Shown here: positions 1-6,232 of the stretch, in pieces
Position numbering within the stretch: the first letter of the stretch is position 1
How the letters are laid out: each line of letters begins with the position of its first letter
Assembly: GCA_900554395.1 (NCBI GenBank)
Contig: USHB01000018.1
Coordinates: 1-11,882 of the forward strand
From: an uncultured Phascolarctobacterium sp.
GTDB lineage: Bacteria > Bacillota > Negativicutes > Acidaminococcales > Acidaminococcaceae
Direction: 5' to 3'
Length of the DNA: 11,882 bases
Translations under genes and position numbers: made by a program
Notes under the pieces: generated by a model
Database searches by the model: none
The model's input: only the letters and a program-made list of their open reading frames with translations
Told to the model about the DNA's origin: nothing

Positions 1-97
1 GAACCGCCGTCGGCTTGATGCCGCGATGAATCAACTGACGTTCATAGTCTTCCGTTGCATCCGCCTGTTTTTTTCCAGATTTTTCAATAGTGTCCAT
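1..97 (-). CDS. Fur-family transcriptional regulator, N-terminal fragment (runs off window)
   Basis: Reading the minus strand from the ATG at 97-95 gives 32 codons open to the window edge. The peptide begins MDTIEKSGKKQ and ends with RQLIHRGIKPTAV. The last segment matches the first helix of the Fur/PerR/Zur winged-helix domain, where a Gly-(Ile/Val)-Lys-Pro-Thr motif precedes an Arg. Fur-family proteins are metal- or peroxide-responsive DNA-binding repressors. The frame stays open upstream of the ATG, so the start is the first in-frame ATG seen and not proven. The metal-binding and dimerisation regions lie outside the window, so the subtype (Fur, PerR, Zur) cannot be named. It is divergent from asd and likely belongs to the same Bacteroidota-like source DNA. 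Confidence 0.6.
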   Translation of the reverse strand, partial: MDTIEKSGKKQADATEDYERQLIHRGIKPTAV

Positions 98-130
98 ACA
101 GATGGCAAAGGTAATGTTTTTCTCTAAAAA

Positions 131-154
131 ACGGGGCGAAAAACGGGGCGAAAA
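131..154. repeat. Perfect 12-bp tandem direct repeat, two copies
   Basis: The unit acggggcgaaaa occurs twice back to back (131-142 and 143-154), about 34 bp upstream of the Fur-like start codon on the minus strand. It could be a duplicated operator or simple slippage; nothing else in the window shares it. Confidence 0.6.
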
Positions 155-362
155 GACACGCGAGTTTTACATTTTAATGAAAGTCCCGTAAAAATACCCT
201 ATCACAGGAATTTTAAAAGCCCCGAAAGCAACGTGAGACATACGTCCTTCTATAACCCCTTTCCGCGCCACCTTCCTATCATTTTGCGGCTAAATAAGCC
301 ATAACGCTTTCAAATTGCAAGAAAAAGGTGGGCGACACTACAAGCGTTCAATAAGTTTTTTG

Positions 363-370
363 TAATTTTG
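363..370 (+). promoter_or_regulatory. Candidate Bacteroidota -7 promoter element for asd
   Basis: TAATTTTG matches the Bacteroidota sigma-ABfr -7 consensus TAnnTTTG exactly and lies 31 bp before the asd ATG. No clear TTTG -33 element was found at the usual spacing of about 20 bp, so the match is partial. The element supports a Bacteroidota origin for the left end of the window. Confidence 0.45.
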
Positions 371-401
371 CACCAAATAAACCATTCATTTAGAAAATAA
401 T

Positions 402-1391
402 ATGAACGTAGCAATTGTTGGCGCCAGCGGTGCCGTAGGCCAAGAATTTCTTCGCGTATTGGCCGAACGCGATTTCCCCATCGACAACTTGCTGCTCTTC
501 GGTTCTCAGCGAAGCGCAGGAAAAACATACACTTTCAAGGGCAAGGAATACACCGTTCAGCTACTCCGCCACGGCGACGACTTCAAAGGCGTTGACATCG
601 CCTTCACCTCAGCCGGTGCTGGCGTGTCGAAGGAATATGCCGAAGACATCACCAAGTTTGGCGCTGTCATGATCGACAACTCGTCGGCCTTCCGCATGGA
701 CGAAGACGTTCCCTTGGTGGTGCCTGAATGCAACGCCGAAGATGCCTTGACGCGTCCTCGCGGCATCATTGCCAACCCCAACTGCACTACCATCATGATG
801 GTGGTTGCCTTGAAAGCCTTCGAAAAGTTGAGCCACATCAAGCGCGTACACGTCAGCTCCTACCAGGCCGCCAGCGGTGCTGGACAGGCAGCCATGGACG
901 AACTCTACGAGCAATACCGCCAGGTGCTCGCTGGAGAACCTGTCACAGTGAAGAAGTTCGCCTATCAGCTGGCCTTCAATGTCATCCCTCAAATCGACGT
1001 ATTCCAAGACAACGGATACACGAAGGAAGAGATGAAGATGTACAACGAGACCAAGAAAATCATGCACTCCGACGTTGAGACATCGGCCATGTGTGTCCGC
1101 GTCCCTTCTCTGCGTTCACACTCAGAGAGCATCTGGATTGAAACGGAGCGCCCCATCAGCGTTGAAGAAGCCCGCGAAGCCATCAAAAATGGTGAAGGCC
1201 TCGTGCTCATGGACGAACCGGAAAAGAAGGAATACCCCATGCCGCTCTTCCTCGCAGGAAAAGACGATGTCTACGTGGGCCGCATCCGCAAAGACCTCGC
1301 CAACCCCAACGGCCTGACTTTCTGGATTGTCAGCGACCAGATTCGCAAGGGCGCCGCGCTCAACGCCGTGCAGATTGCCGAATACGCCAAA
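402..1391 (+). other. asd: Asd part of the chimeric frame (aspartate-semialdehyde dehydrogenase, last few residues missing)
   Basis: Asd reduces aspartyl phosphate to aspartate semialdehyde with NADPH, the branch step to diaminopimelate/lysine, threonine and methionine. The N-terminus [14 protein letters not shown] carries the GxSGxxG nucleotide-binding loop (residues 7-13). The catalytic cysteine is C128 in the motif NPNCTT (125-130). Substrate-binding R233 and catalytic-type H240 sit in [13 protein letters not shown]. The family is about 330-340 residues long, and this segment reaches the final helix ([12 protein letters not shown], ending at residue 328), so only a handful of C-terminal residues are lost. 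The wording resembles Bacteroidota Asd. Phe is mostly TTC and Leu mostly CTC/CTG/TTG, unlike the DNA after 1400. Confidence 0.9.
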
Positions 1392-3101
1392 GTAAGCGGC
1401 ATTACCAAAATCGTTTTGGGCAGGACGAACCATAAAACGCTGCCTTTTATAAAAAATACAACGCTGGTTGACCGCCTTACCGATTTAATGGAAGACGTCG
1501 ATATTTACATTATCCCTGACGTGCAGCCGCTTTATAAAAAAAGCAGGGCATTGCTGCGTAAAACAGGGCAGCAGTTCCGCTGGAGCGACTTTTTAAAATC
1601 CATACTGATTATTATTGCCGCTACCGGCGTCAGCTTTGCTTTTTATGAATTAGGGCTGCGCGAAGCCAACATTATAATTATTTATCTTTTGGGCGTTTTG
1701 CTTACGGCTATCTGGACTAACGGCTATTTATACGGCATACTGGTTTCGCTGTTAAGCGTGGTTGCCTTTAATTTCTTTTTTACCATTCCGCGTTTTTCGC
1801 TGGCTGCTCTCGATCCTAACTATCCCATTACTTTTTTTGTCATGCTGCTGGCAAGCTGCATATCCTGCTCGCTGGCTACGCGCGTCAAAAGGCAGGCGCG
1901 CCAGTCTGCCCAGAGGGCGTATTATATGGAGCTTTTAATGAATAACAACCAGAAATTGCAGCAGGGGCGCAATGAGCAGGAAATAATTCAAAGCGCCGCC
2001 GGACAGATACAGGTGCTTTTAAACCGTCCTATTTTATATGCGCTGATGGAAAAAGAACAGCCGATAAATTTCAGCGTGTATCCGCCTGCCGAAAAAGACC
2101 GTGTTATGGGCGCCATGACGGCGGAAGAACACGGCGTGGCAGACTGGGTTGCCGGTAACGATAAGGCTGCCGGTTTTGGAACGAACACCCTTACCCATGC
2201 GCAAAACCTGTACCTGCCTGTGCATGGCAACCAGGGCATAATGGCGGTGGTGGGCGTTCCTTCCAAATTTTACCCTCCGCTTGATGCGTTTGAAAAAAAC
2301 CTTATGATTTCTATGCTTGACGAGTGCGGGCTTATTTTGGAACGCAGAAGGCTGCATGCGGAAAAACAGACGGCAGAATTAGACCGTCAGCGTGAACAGC
2401 TGCGCGCTAATTTGCTGCGCGCCATCTCGCACGATTTGCGCACGCCGCTTACCAGCATCAGCGGCAACGCCAGCATGCTGATGGGCAGCAGCATTGCGCT
2501 TGATGAAGATAAAAAGCAGGAGATGTACCGTTCTATTTATGACGATTCCATGTGGCTGGTTAATTTAACGGAAAACCTGCTTTCCATTACCAGAATAGAA
2601 AATGACACGATGCGGCTGAAAATGAATGCGGAACTGGTTGACGATGTTTTCCGCGAGGCGCTTTCGCATATAGACCGCCAGGCGGCAGAACATAAAATCA
2701 GCGTTGAGCTTGATGACGATATGCTGATGGCTGATATGGATGCCCGCCTTGTAATACAGGTTCTTATTAATATTGTGAATAATGCCGTTAAATATACGCC
2801 GAAGGGTTCTGAAATCTGCCTGTCGGCAAAAAAAGAAGGCAAAATGGTCTGCATTCAGATTGCCGATAACGGGCCGGGCATTTCCGATGAAGCAAAAGAG
2901 CATCTTTTTGATATGTTTTATACGGCAAACGCCGGTGCAGGCAGTGCAGACAGCCGCCGCGGGCTCGGCCTTGGGCTCAGCCTGTGCAAATCAATCATAG
3001 AAGCGCACGGCGGTACAATTTCCGTCAGCGATAATAATCCGCACGGAGCGGTATTTTCCTTTACATTGCCGTTGGAGGAGGTAGAAATTAAGAATGTATA
3101 A
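402..3101 (+). CDS. Chimeric open frame: aspartate-semialdehyde dehydrogenase joined to C-terminal KdpD
   Basis: One uninterrupted 899-codon frame codes for two unrelated proteins. Residues 1 to ~328 are a nearly complete Asd, an NADP-dependent cytosolic enzyme of lysine/threonine/methionine synthesis. Residues ~325 to 899 are the C-terminal part of KdpD, a membrane K+-sensor histidine kinase that has lost its N-terminal KdpD domain (with the Walker motif) and most of its USP-like domain. No known biology links the two. Codon use, ribosome-site style and phylogenetic flavour change at the same place, around 1371-1395. The likeliest explanation is an assembly join between a Bacteroidota contig and a Negativicutes contig at a shared word encoding QIAEYAK; a genuine recombination is less likely. 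The open frame is certain; its reality as a single protein is doubtful. The stop overlaps the kdpE start by 8 bp. Confidence 0.85.
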   Translation: MNVAIVGASGAVGQEFLRVLAERDFPIDNLLLFGSQRSAGKTYTFKGKEYTVQLLRHGDDFKGVDIAFTSAGAGVSKEYAEDITKFGAVMIDNSSAFRMDEDVPLVVPECNAEDALTRPRGIIANPNCTTIMMVVALKAFEKLSHIKRVHVSSYQAASGAGQAAMDELYEQYRQVLAGEPVTVKKFAYQLAFNVIPQIDVFQDNGYTKEEMKMYNETKKIMHSDVETSAMCVRVPSLRSHSESIWIETERPISVEEAREAIKNGEGLVLMDEPEKKEYPMPLFLAGKDDVYVGRIRKDLANPNGLTFWIVSDQIRKGAALNAVQIAEYAKVSGITKIVLGRTNHKTLPFIKNTTLVDRLTDLMEDVDIYIIPDVQPLYKKSRALLRKTGQQFRWSDFLKSILIIIAATGVSFAFYELGLREANIIIIYLLGVLLTAIWTNGYLYGILVSLLSVVAFNFFFTIPRFSLAALDPNYPITFFVMLLASCISCSLATRVKRQARQSAQRAYYMELLMNNNQKLQQGRNEQEIIQSAAGQIQVLLNRPILYALMEKEQPINFSVYPPAEKDRVMGAMTAEEHGVADWVAGNDKAAGFGTNTLTHAQNLYLPVHGNQGIMAVVGVPSKFYPPLDAFEKNLMISMLDECGLILERRRLHAEKQTAELDRQREQLRANLLRAISHDLRTPLTSISGNASMLMGSSIALDEDKKQEMYRSIYDDSMWLVNLTENLLSITRIENDTMRLKMNAELVDDVFREALSHIDRQAAEHKISVELDDDMLMADMDARLVIQVLINIVNNAVKYTPKGSEICLSAKKEGKMVCIQIADNGPGISDEAKEHLFDMFYTANAGAGSADSRRGLGLGLSLCKSIIEAHGGTISVSDNNPHGAVFSFTLPLEEVEIKNV
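1371..1391. other. Probable junction between asd and kdpD DNA
   Basis: These 21 bases encode QIAEYAK. The C-terminal helix of Bacteroidota Asd normally reads like NAVQIAEY followed by a few residues and a stop, while the KdpD USP-like domain has an (A/I)AEYAK-like helix followed by a beta strand such as [10 protein letters not shown]. Both genes can therefore share this word in the same frame, which explains why the join keeps the frame open. Composition changes immediately after it. The exact breakpoint cannot be set to the base without the two parental sequences. Confidence 0.65.
1392..3101 (+). other. kdpD: KdpD part of the chimeric frame (K+-sensor histidine kinase, N-terminus missing)
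   Basis: KdpD autophosphorylates and passes phosphate to KdpE under K+ limitation. Numbering is that of the 899-residue frame. Residues ~331-385 are the tail of the USP-like domain ([10 protein letters not shown]). Four hydrophobic segments typical of the KdpD transmembrane domain (DUF4118) lie at ~397-498. A GAF-like region spans ~520-660. The HisKA helix carries the phospho-acceptor H677 in [14 protein letters not shown]. The ATPase domain shows the N box around N790/N794 ([11 protein letters not shown]), the G1 box DNGPGI from D822, and the G2 box GLGLGLSL from G854. The catalytic half is therefore complete. The N-terminal ~330 residues of a normal ~890-residue KdpD are absent, including the P-loop regulatory domain and most of the USP fold. 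It overlaps kdpE, the usual arrangement for this pair. Confidence 0.9.
3074..3081 (+). promoter_or_regulatory. Ribosome binding site of kdpE inside the kdpD end
   Basis: GGAGGAGG lies 12 bp before the kdpE ATG at 3094, within the last codons of kdpD. It supports this start and translational coupling across the 8-bp overlap. Confidence 0.7.
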
Positions 3102-3792
3102 GCCGAAAGTTCTTGTGGTGGAAGATGACCCTGCCATTACCAATTTAATCCGCACAACGCTGGATACGCAGAATTATCAGTACCATACGGCTAAAAACGG
3201 CATGGGCGCGCTTATGGATGCCGTTTCGTACAATCCGGATGTCATCATTCTGGATTTGGGGCTGCCCGATATGGACGGCGTGGAGATAATCCGCAAAGTG
3301 CGGGGCTGGAGCAGCGTGCCTATTATTGTTGTGAGTGCCAGAAGCGAGGACCAGGATAAGGTTGATGCGCTGGATGCAGGCGCAGACGATTATTTAACAA
3401 AACCGTTCAGCATTGATGAATTTTTGGCACGCCTGCGTGCTGCGCTACGCCGCAGCAGAATTGAAGGCAGCGGCGCGCCGGAGCAATCTGCCGTTTATAA
3501 TAACGGCGAACTGAGCATTAATTATGCGGCGGGCTGCGCCTATATCGGCGGCAGCGAAATTCATCTTACGCCGATTGAATATAAACTGCTGTGCGTGCTT
3601 GCCAAAAATACGGGCAGGGTGCTTACGCATAACTATATTTTAAAAGAAGTGTGGGGCAACGCAGTTGTTTCGGATATTCCTTCGCTGCGCGTTTTTATGG
3701 CGACGCTGCGCAAAAAAATAGAAAGCGACCCGGCTTCGCCCAAATATATTCAGACGCATATCGGCGTAGGCTACCGCATGATACGGCAATAG
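3094..3792 (+). CDS. kdpE: KdpE, response regulator of the potassium-uptake operon
   Basis: This 232-residue cytosolic regulator of the OmpR/PhoB class receives phosphate from KdpD and activates kdpFABC. The receiver domain (residues ~5-118) has the acidic pocket E10-D11-D12, phospho-acceptor D54 in [11 protein letters not shown], switch residue S81 in VVSARS and K103 in LTKPF. The C-terminal winged-helix domain (~133-230) shows the family pattern [21 protein letters not shown] and ends VGYRMI. Length matches the family (~225-235). The start is set by the GGAGGAGG site and by the ATG overlapping the kdpD stop by 8 bp, a sign of translational coupling. It is followed by an intrinsic terminator, so kdpDE forms its own transcription unit here. 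No missing key residue is seen. Confidence 0.95.
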   Translation: MYKPKVLVVEDDPAITNLIRTTLDTQNYQYHTAKNGMGALMDAVSYNPDVIILDLGLPDMDGVEIIRKVRGWSSVPIIVVSARSEDQDKVDALDAGADDYLTKPFSIDEFLARLRAALRRSRIEGSGAPEQSAVYNNGELSINYAAGCAYIGGSEIHLTPIEYKLLCVLAKNTGRVLTHNYILKEVWGNAVVSDIPSLRVFMATLRKKIESDPASPKYIQTHIGVGYRMIRQ

Positions 3793-3798
3793 TAAAAA

Positions 3799-3823
3799 AA
3801 CCGTCCGCAAAAAGCGGGCGGTT
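3799..3823 (-). terminator. Hairpin with T-run on the minus strand, likely terminator for the phzF transcript
   Basis: AACCGTCCGC (3799-3808) pairs with GCGGGCGGTT (3814-3823) with one G-U-type mismatch and a 5-base loop. On the minus strand the stem is followed by a run of T (plus-strand A's at 3794-3800), the classic intrinsic-terminator layout. On the plus strand no T-run follows, so it serves kdpE poorly. Confidence 0.6.
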
Positions 3824-3852
3824 CTGGTAAAACAGCATAAAAGTCAGTAAAT

Positions 3853-3887
3853 ACGGCGCGGCACAAGTCACGCCGTTTTTGTTTTTT
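3853..3887 (+). terminator. Intrinsic terminator downstream of kdpE
   Basis: ACGGCG (3853-3858) pairs with CGCCGT (3871-3876), and a T-rich tract with one G runs to 3887. It lies 60 bp after the kdpE stop and would end the kdpDE transcript. Confidence 0.6.
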
Positions 3888-3909
3888 CAGGCATAGCGGC
3901 AATAAAACT

Positions 3910-3965
3910 CATAAGGCCGCAGCCGATGTGAATTTCAGCCTGCCTTATGCTATTATTGCAGGCTG
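3910..3965. repeat. Two overlapping, mutually exclusive inverted repeats
   Basis: CATAAGGC (3910-3917) is the exact inverse of GCCTTATG (3942-3949). CAGCCTGC (3936-3943) is the exact inverse of GCAGGCTG (3958-3965), with a 14-base loop and then a short T-run on the plus strand. The two stems share 3942-3943, so both cannot form fully at once. They lie between kdpE and the end of the phzF-like gene; the second may be a further plus-strand terminator. Confidence 0.45.
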
Positions 3966-3987
3966 TGTTTTTAATGCAGGCGGCAAA

Positions 3988-4787
3988 TTATTCCGGAAGA
4001 TAAATTTCAGCCTGTGAATAAAGGGCAGCCTTGCCTGCGAGAATAACGCGGCTGCCATCCATGCGGCAGTAAAGAACGCCGCCACGCGGCGAAGCCTGAT
4101 AGCAGTCAGATTATCTTTGGCAAATTCTTTAGCCCAATACGGAATAATGTGGCAGTGGCCGGAGCCGCAGACGGGGTCTTCGGAAACATTCAGCTTAGGT
4201 GCAAACGAGCGGGAAACGCAGTCATATTCTTTTTCATCTGCCTGCGCGGTTACCTGAAGAAGCAGCCCATCCAGTTTTTTTACTTTTTCCAAATCGGGAG
4301 AGAGATTTTTTACTGTATCCGCATTTTCAAGTACACAGAGTAAATCGCGCCCCATATAAGCGGCTTTGGGAGCTGCGCCGATTGCATTTGCCATTTCCTG
4401 TGTTACGGGAACCTGCTTGAGTTCATAAGCCGGAAAATCCATTTCATATAAAGCGTCCCGCCTGTTTACGGTTAAAGGACCGCTCATAGTAGAAAAGACT
4501 ACGCTGTTTTTATCTTGTTCATAATAGTTCAGAAGAACAAAAGCGCACGCCAGCGTTGCATGGCCGCACAAATCAATTTCCCCGCCGGGAGTAAACCAGC
4601 GCAAATCGTAGCCATTGCCGTTTTTTACTGCAAATGCCGTTTCGGACAGATTGTTTTCTCTGGTAATGTTCATCATCAGCCCGTCAGGAAGCCATTTGTC
4701 TAAAATGCAGATGGCTGCAGGATTGCCGCTGAAAACTTTGTCAGTAAAAGCATCTACAACATATTGTTTCAGTACATTTCTTTTCAT
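3988..4787 (-). pseudogene. PhzF-family isomerase/epimerase gene with a C-terminal frameshift
   Basis: PhzF-like proteins share the diaminopimelate-epimerase fold; most have unknown substrates, and phenazine synthesis is not implied. From the ATG at 4787, residues 1-~228 read as a normal member: DAFTDKVFSGNPAA, catalytic-type E49 in NNLSETAF, WFTPGGEIDLCGHAT, and EDPVCGSGHCHIIPYWA. The frame then breaks. The continuing frame runs to 3945 with an unrelated tail, while the neighbouring frame gives the expected family ending, YQASPRGGVLYCRMD through SQAEIYLPE, stopping at 3990-3988. The data fit loss of one base near 4101-4104; restoring it gives ~266 residues, a normal length. It could be a real mutation or a sequencing/assembly error. 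The start is chosen because GGAGGG precedes it by ~9 bp; the ATG 19 codons upstream has no such support. It is divergent from a LysR gene. Confidence 0.8.
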
Positions 4788-4878
4788 TGTTATATTTCCC
4801 TCCTTAACAACATCACTATTTGCATGGATGCCGGCCGCTTGCAATGAAGGCTGGCCTCCTTGTGTTTTATCAGGTTTC

Positions 4879-4907
4879 AGTATATACTATGCTTATGAAT
4901 AAGTAAA
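4879..4907 (-). promoter_or_regulatory. Candidate sigma-70 promoter for the phzF-like gene with overlapping palindrome
   Basis: On the minus strand TTTACT (4907-4902) and TATACT (4884-4879) are separated by exactly 17 bp, a fair match to -35/-10 boxes. The palindrome CTTATGAATAAG (4892-4903) sits over the -35 box and spacer, a plausible binding site for the divergent LysR regulator. The leader would be about 85 nt. Confidence 0.45.
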
Positions 4908-4950
4908 ATAAATGATTGTTATATGATTATGCAGAAAGGTTATTTTAGAT

Positions 4951-5820
4951 ATGAACCGTTATATTGCACTTCAAAAAATAGTTGAGCTGGGCAGTTTTAC
5001 AAAAGCCGCGGATGTGCTCGGTTACACACAGCCTGCCATGAGCCAGATGATTACATCTCTTGAAAAGGAACTGGGCATTAAATTATTATACCGTTCACGC
5101 TATGGGGTTCATTTAACAATCGAGGGCGAGCGGCTCTTTCCGGATATTCAGAAAACAATTTCACAATATCTGTCTATGCAGGAGCTTGCCAAAAAAATCA
5201 GAGGGCTGGACACGGGTGTAATACGTATCGGGACCATTTCGAGCATTTCCTGTCACTGGCTGCCAAACCTGATAAGGCAGTTTCAGGAACACTATCCCAA
5301 TGTTGAATTTGTACTGCACCAGGGAGATTATACAAGTATTCCGGAATGGGTGCGGATTGGGGAAGCTGATTTTGGCTTTGTAAATCCCGATGCAGTGCCG
5401 AATGTTAAAACGAAATTTGTAAAAGAAGGCGAGCATCGCGCTGTTCTGCCGCTTCATCATCCTCTGGCGCAGAATCCTTATGTGACTTTAGAGGAACTGG
5501 CCAAAGAACCGTTCCTTTTGCTGGAGGAAGGCTGTTTAAGCGAGCCTTTGAACGCATTTCATAATTGCGGATTAGAACCGCGCATTCGCCTGCGCGTTCA
5601 TGACGATTATTCCATTTTATCCATGATTGAAGCCGGATTGGGCGTCAGCATTCTGCCGGAACTGGTTTTGCGGAAAACAAATTACCGCGTGGCTATTCTG
5701 CCGGTAACACCCATGGTAATAAGAAAGATTGGCCTTATAACAAAGGACAAAAACGCGCTGCCTTTGGCCAGCAAATATTTTATAGATTTTCTGTTTGAAC
5801 ACATTGATGAATTGCCGTAA
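4951..5820 (+). CDS. LysR-family transcriptional regulator
   Basis: This 289-residue protein has the standard two-part LysR layout. The N-terminal winged helix-turn-helix (residues ~1-60) reads FTKAADVLGYTQPAMSQMI then LEKELGIKLLYRSRYGVHLT, a canonical LysR DNA-binding signature. A type-2 periplasmic-binding-like effector domain follows (~88-285), beginning GVIRIGTISSIS. Length fits the family. An AGAAAGG site lies ~11 bp before the ATG. It is transcribed away from the phzF-like gene across a 163-bp gap; LysR proteins commonly control their divergent neighbour, so it probably regulates the phzF-like gene and itself. The effector cannot be told from sequence. There is no sign that it belongs to the kdp system, although it sits between kdpDE and kdpFABC. 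Confidence 0.92.
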   Translation: MNRYIALQKIVELGSFTKAADVLGYTQPAMSQMITSLEKELGIKLLYRSRYGVHLTIEGERLFPDIQKTISQYLSMQELAKKIRGLDTGVIRIGTISSISCHWLPNLIRQFQEHYPNVEFVLHQGDYTSIPEWVRIGEADFGFVNPDAVPNVKTKFVKEGEHRAVLPLHHPLAQNPYVTLEELAKEPFLLLEEGCLSEPLNAFHNCGLEPRIRLRVHDDYSILSMIEAGLGVSILPELVLRKTNYRVAILPVTPMVIRKIGLITKDKNALPLASKYFIDFLFEHIDELP

Positions 5821-5849
5821 AATAAAATTAAACAAGCTGTAATGACTGT

Positions 5850-5887
5850 CGGAGGGTGCGTAAAGATAAGCGCACGCCTCCGTTTTT
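5850..5887 (+). terminator. Intrinsic terminator after the LysR gene (first of two)
   Basis: CGGAGGGTGCG (5850-5860) pairs with CGCACGCCTCCG (5871-5882) with one bulged base and a 10-base loop, followed by TTTTT. It lies about 30 bp after the lysR stop. Confidence 0.75.
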
Positions 5888-5901
5888 CTGTTTTATTACT
5901 G

Positions 5902-5925
5902 TCCCGCCGGAAGCGGGATTTTTTT
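5902..5925 (+). terminator. Intrinsic terminator after the LysR gene (second of two)
   Basis: TCCCGC (5902-5907) and GCGGGA (5913-5918) form a 6-bp stem with a 5-base loop, followed by seven T's. Together with the preceding hairpin it insulates the kdp operon from lysR transcription. Confidence 0.75.
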
Positions 5926-6007
5926 ATTTATACAGTCTTAATCTTCGCCGCGAAACGTTAAGCGCACCTTCATGGGTTATATGGTAATATTTCTTGCAGA
6001 AAGGCAG
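5926..6007 (+). promoter_or_regulatory. Likely kdp operon promoter/KdpE target region
   Basis: This is the only untranscribed gap between the lysR terminators and the first gene of the kdp operon, so the regulated promoter should be here. A TAATAT box at 5985-5990 could be the -10 element. No convincing -35 sits 16-18 bp upstream, as expected of a promoter that needs an activator such as KdpE-P. An imperfectly spaced CTTAA/TTAAG pair (5937-5941, 5958-5962) is the only symmetry noted. No KdpE binding site could be identified by eye. Confidence 0.35.
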
Positions 6008-6023
6008 AGAGGAGGAACCCCTT

Positions 6024-6122
6024 ATGATGGATTTCGTTATGCTTGCGGTGCTTGCAGGCTGTGTTGGAAGTATTGCCCTGCTGACAGGCTGGTGCCAAAA
6101 GCAGGTGGATAAAACCGAGTAG
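6024..6122 (+). CDS. Small single-pass membrane peptide leading the kdp operon
   Basis: A 32-residue frame (MMDFVMLAVLAGCVGSIALL...) has a hydrophobic helix at residues ~4-22 and a polar, charged tail ending QVDKTE. AGAGGAGG at 6008-6015 gives a very good ribosome site; the ATG at 6024 (8 bp) or 6027 (11 bp) could be used. Its stop TAG overlaps the Shine-Dalgarno site of kdpF, so the two are likely coupled. Short hydrophobic ORFs in front of kdpF are seen in some other bacteria, but no function is established for them that I can name. It may be a KdpF-like accessory subunit or a leader peptide. It is too short for standard gene callers. Confidence 0.65.
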   Translation: MMDFVMLAVLAGCVGSIALLTGWCQKQVDKTE

Positions 6123-6133
6123 GAGGAAACAAC

Positions 6134-6211
6134 ATGATTGCTTTGGGTATTATTGCTTTGCTTTTGGGTGGGTATTTGCTTTATGCGCTGCTTCACCCGG
6201 AAAAGTTTTAG
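6134..6211 (+). CDS. kdpF: KdpF, small stabilising subunit of the Kdp potassium pump
   Basis: The 25-residue peptide MIALGIIALLLGGYLLYALL ends HPEKF, the signature ending of KdpF (YLLYALLxPExF). KdpF is a single transmembrane helix that stabilises the KdpABC complex in the membrane. AGGAGG (6121-6126) lies 7 bp before the ATG and overlaps the stop of the preceding small gene. The length matches known KdpF (25-30 residues). It sits directly upstream of kdpA, as in the classical kdpFABC order. Confidence 0.92.
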   Translation: MIALGIIALLLGGYLLYALLHPEKF

Positions 6212-6232
6212 GGCAGTGAGGAGGTATGGCAA

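Larger units (their letters stand above)
98..401. other. Intergenic region between Fur-like gene and asd
   Basis: This 304-bp stretch holds no convincing gene. It contains a perfect 12-bp tandem duplication at 131-154 and, just before asd, a Bacteroidota-style promoter element. The leader directly in front of the asd start is A/T-rich and lacks a Shine-Dalgarno sequence, which is normal in Bacteroidota and contrasts with the strong GGAGG sites on every kdp gene later in the window. A short minus-strand frame at 310-528 overlaps asd and is not supported. Confidence 0.6.

Noticed and set aside
609..1067. Long open frame on the minus strand opposite asd
   Set aside because: It mirrors a GC-biased coding gene, has no ribosome site and no recognisable protein; a shadow of asd.
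402..3101. A genuinely novel fused enzyme-sensor kinase (Asd-KdpD)
   Set aside because: The two halves differ in codon use and in phylum-level signals, both parents are truncated at the same point, and the join sits on a shared short word. An assembly join explains all of this more simply; kept only as a finding to verify.
4788..4844. Earlier start for the phzF-like gene at 4844
   Set aside because: The extra 19 residues have no family match and cover the GGAGGG site that serves the ATG at 4787.
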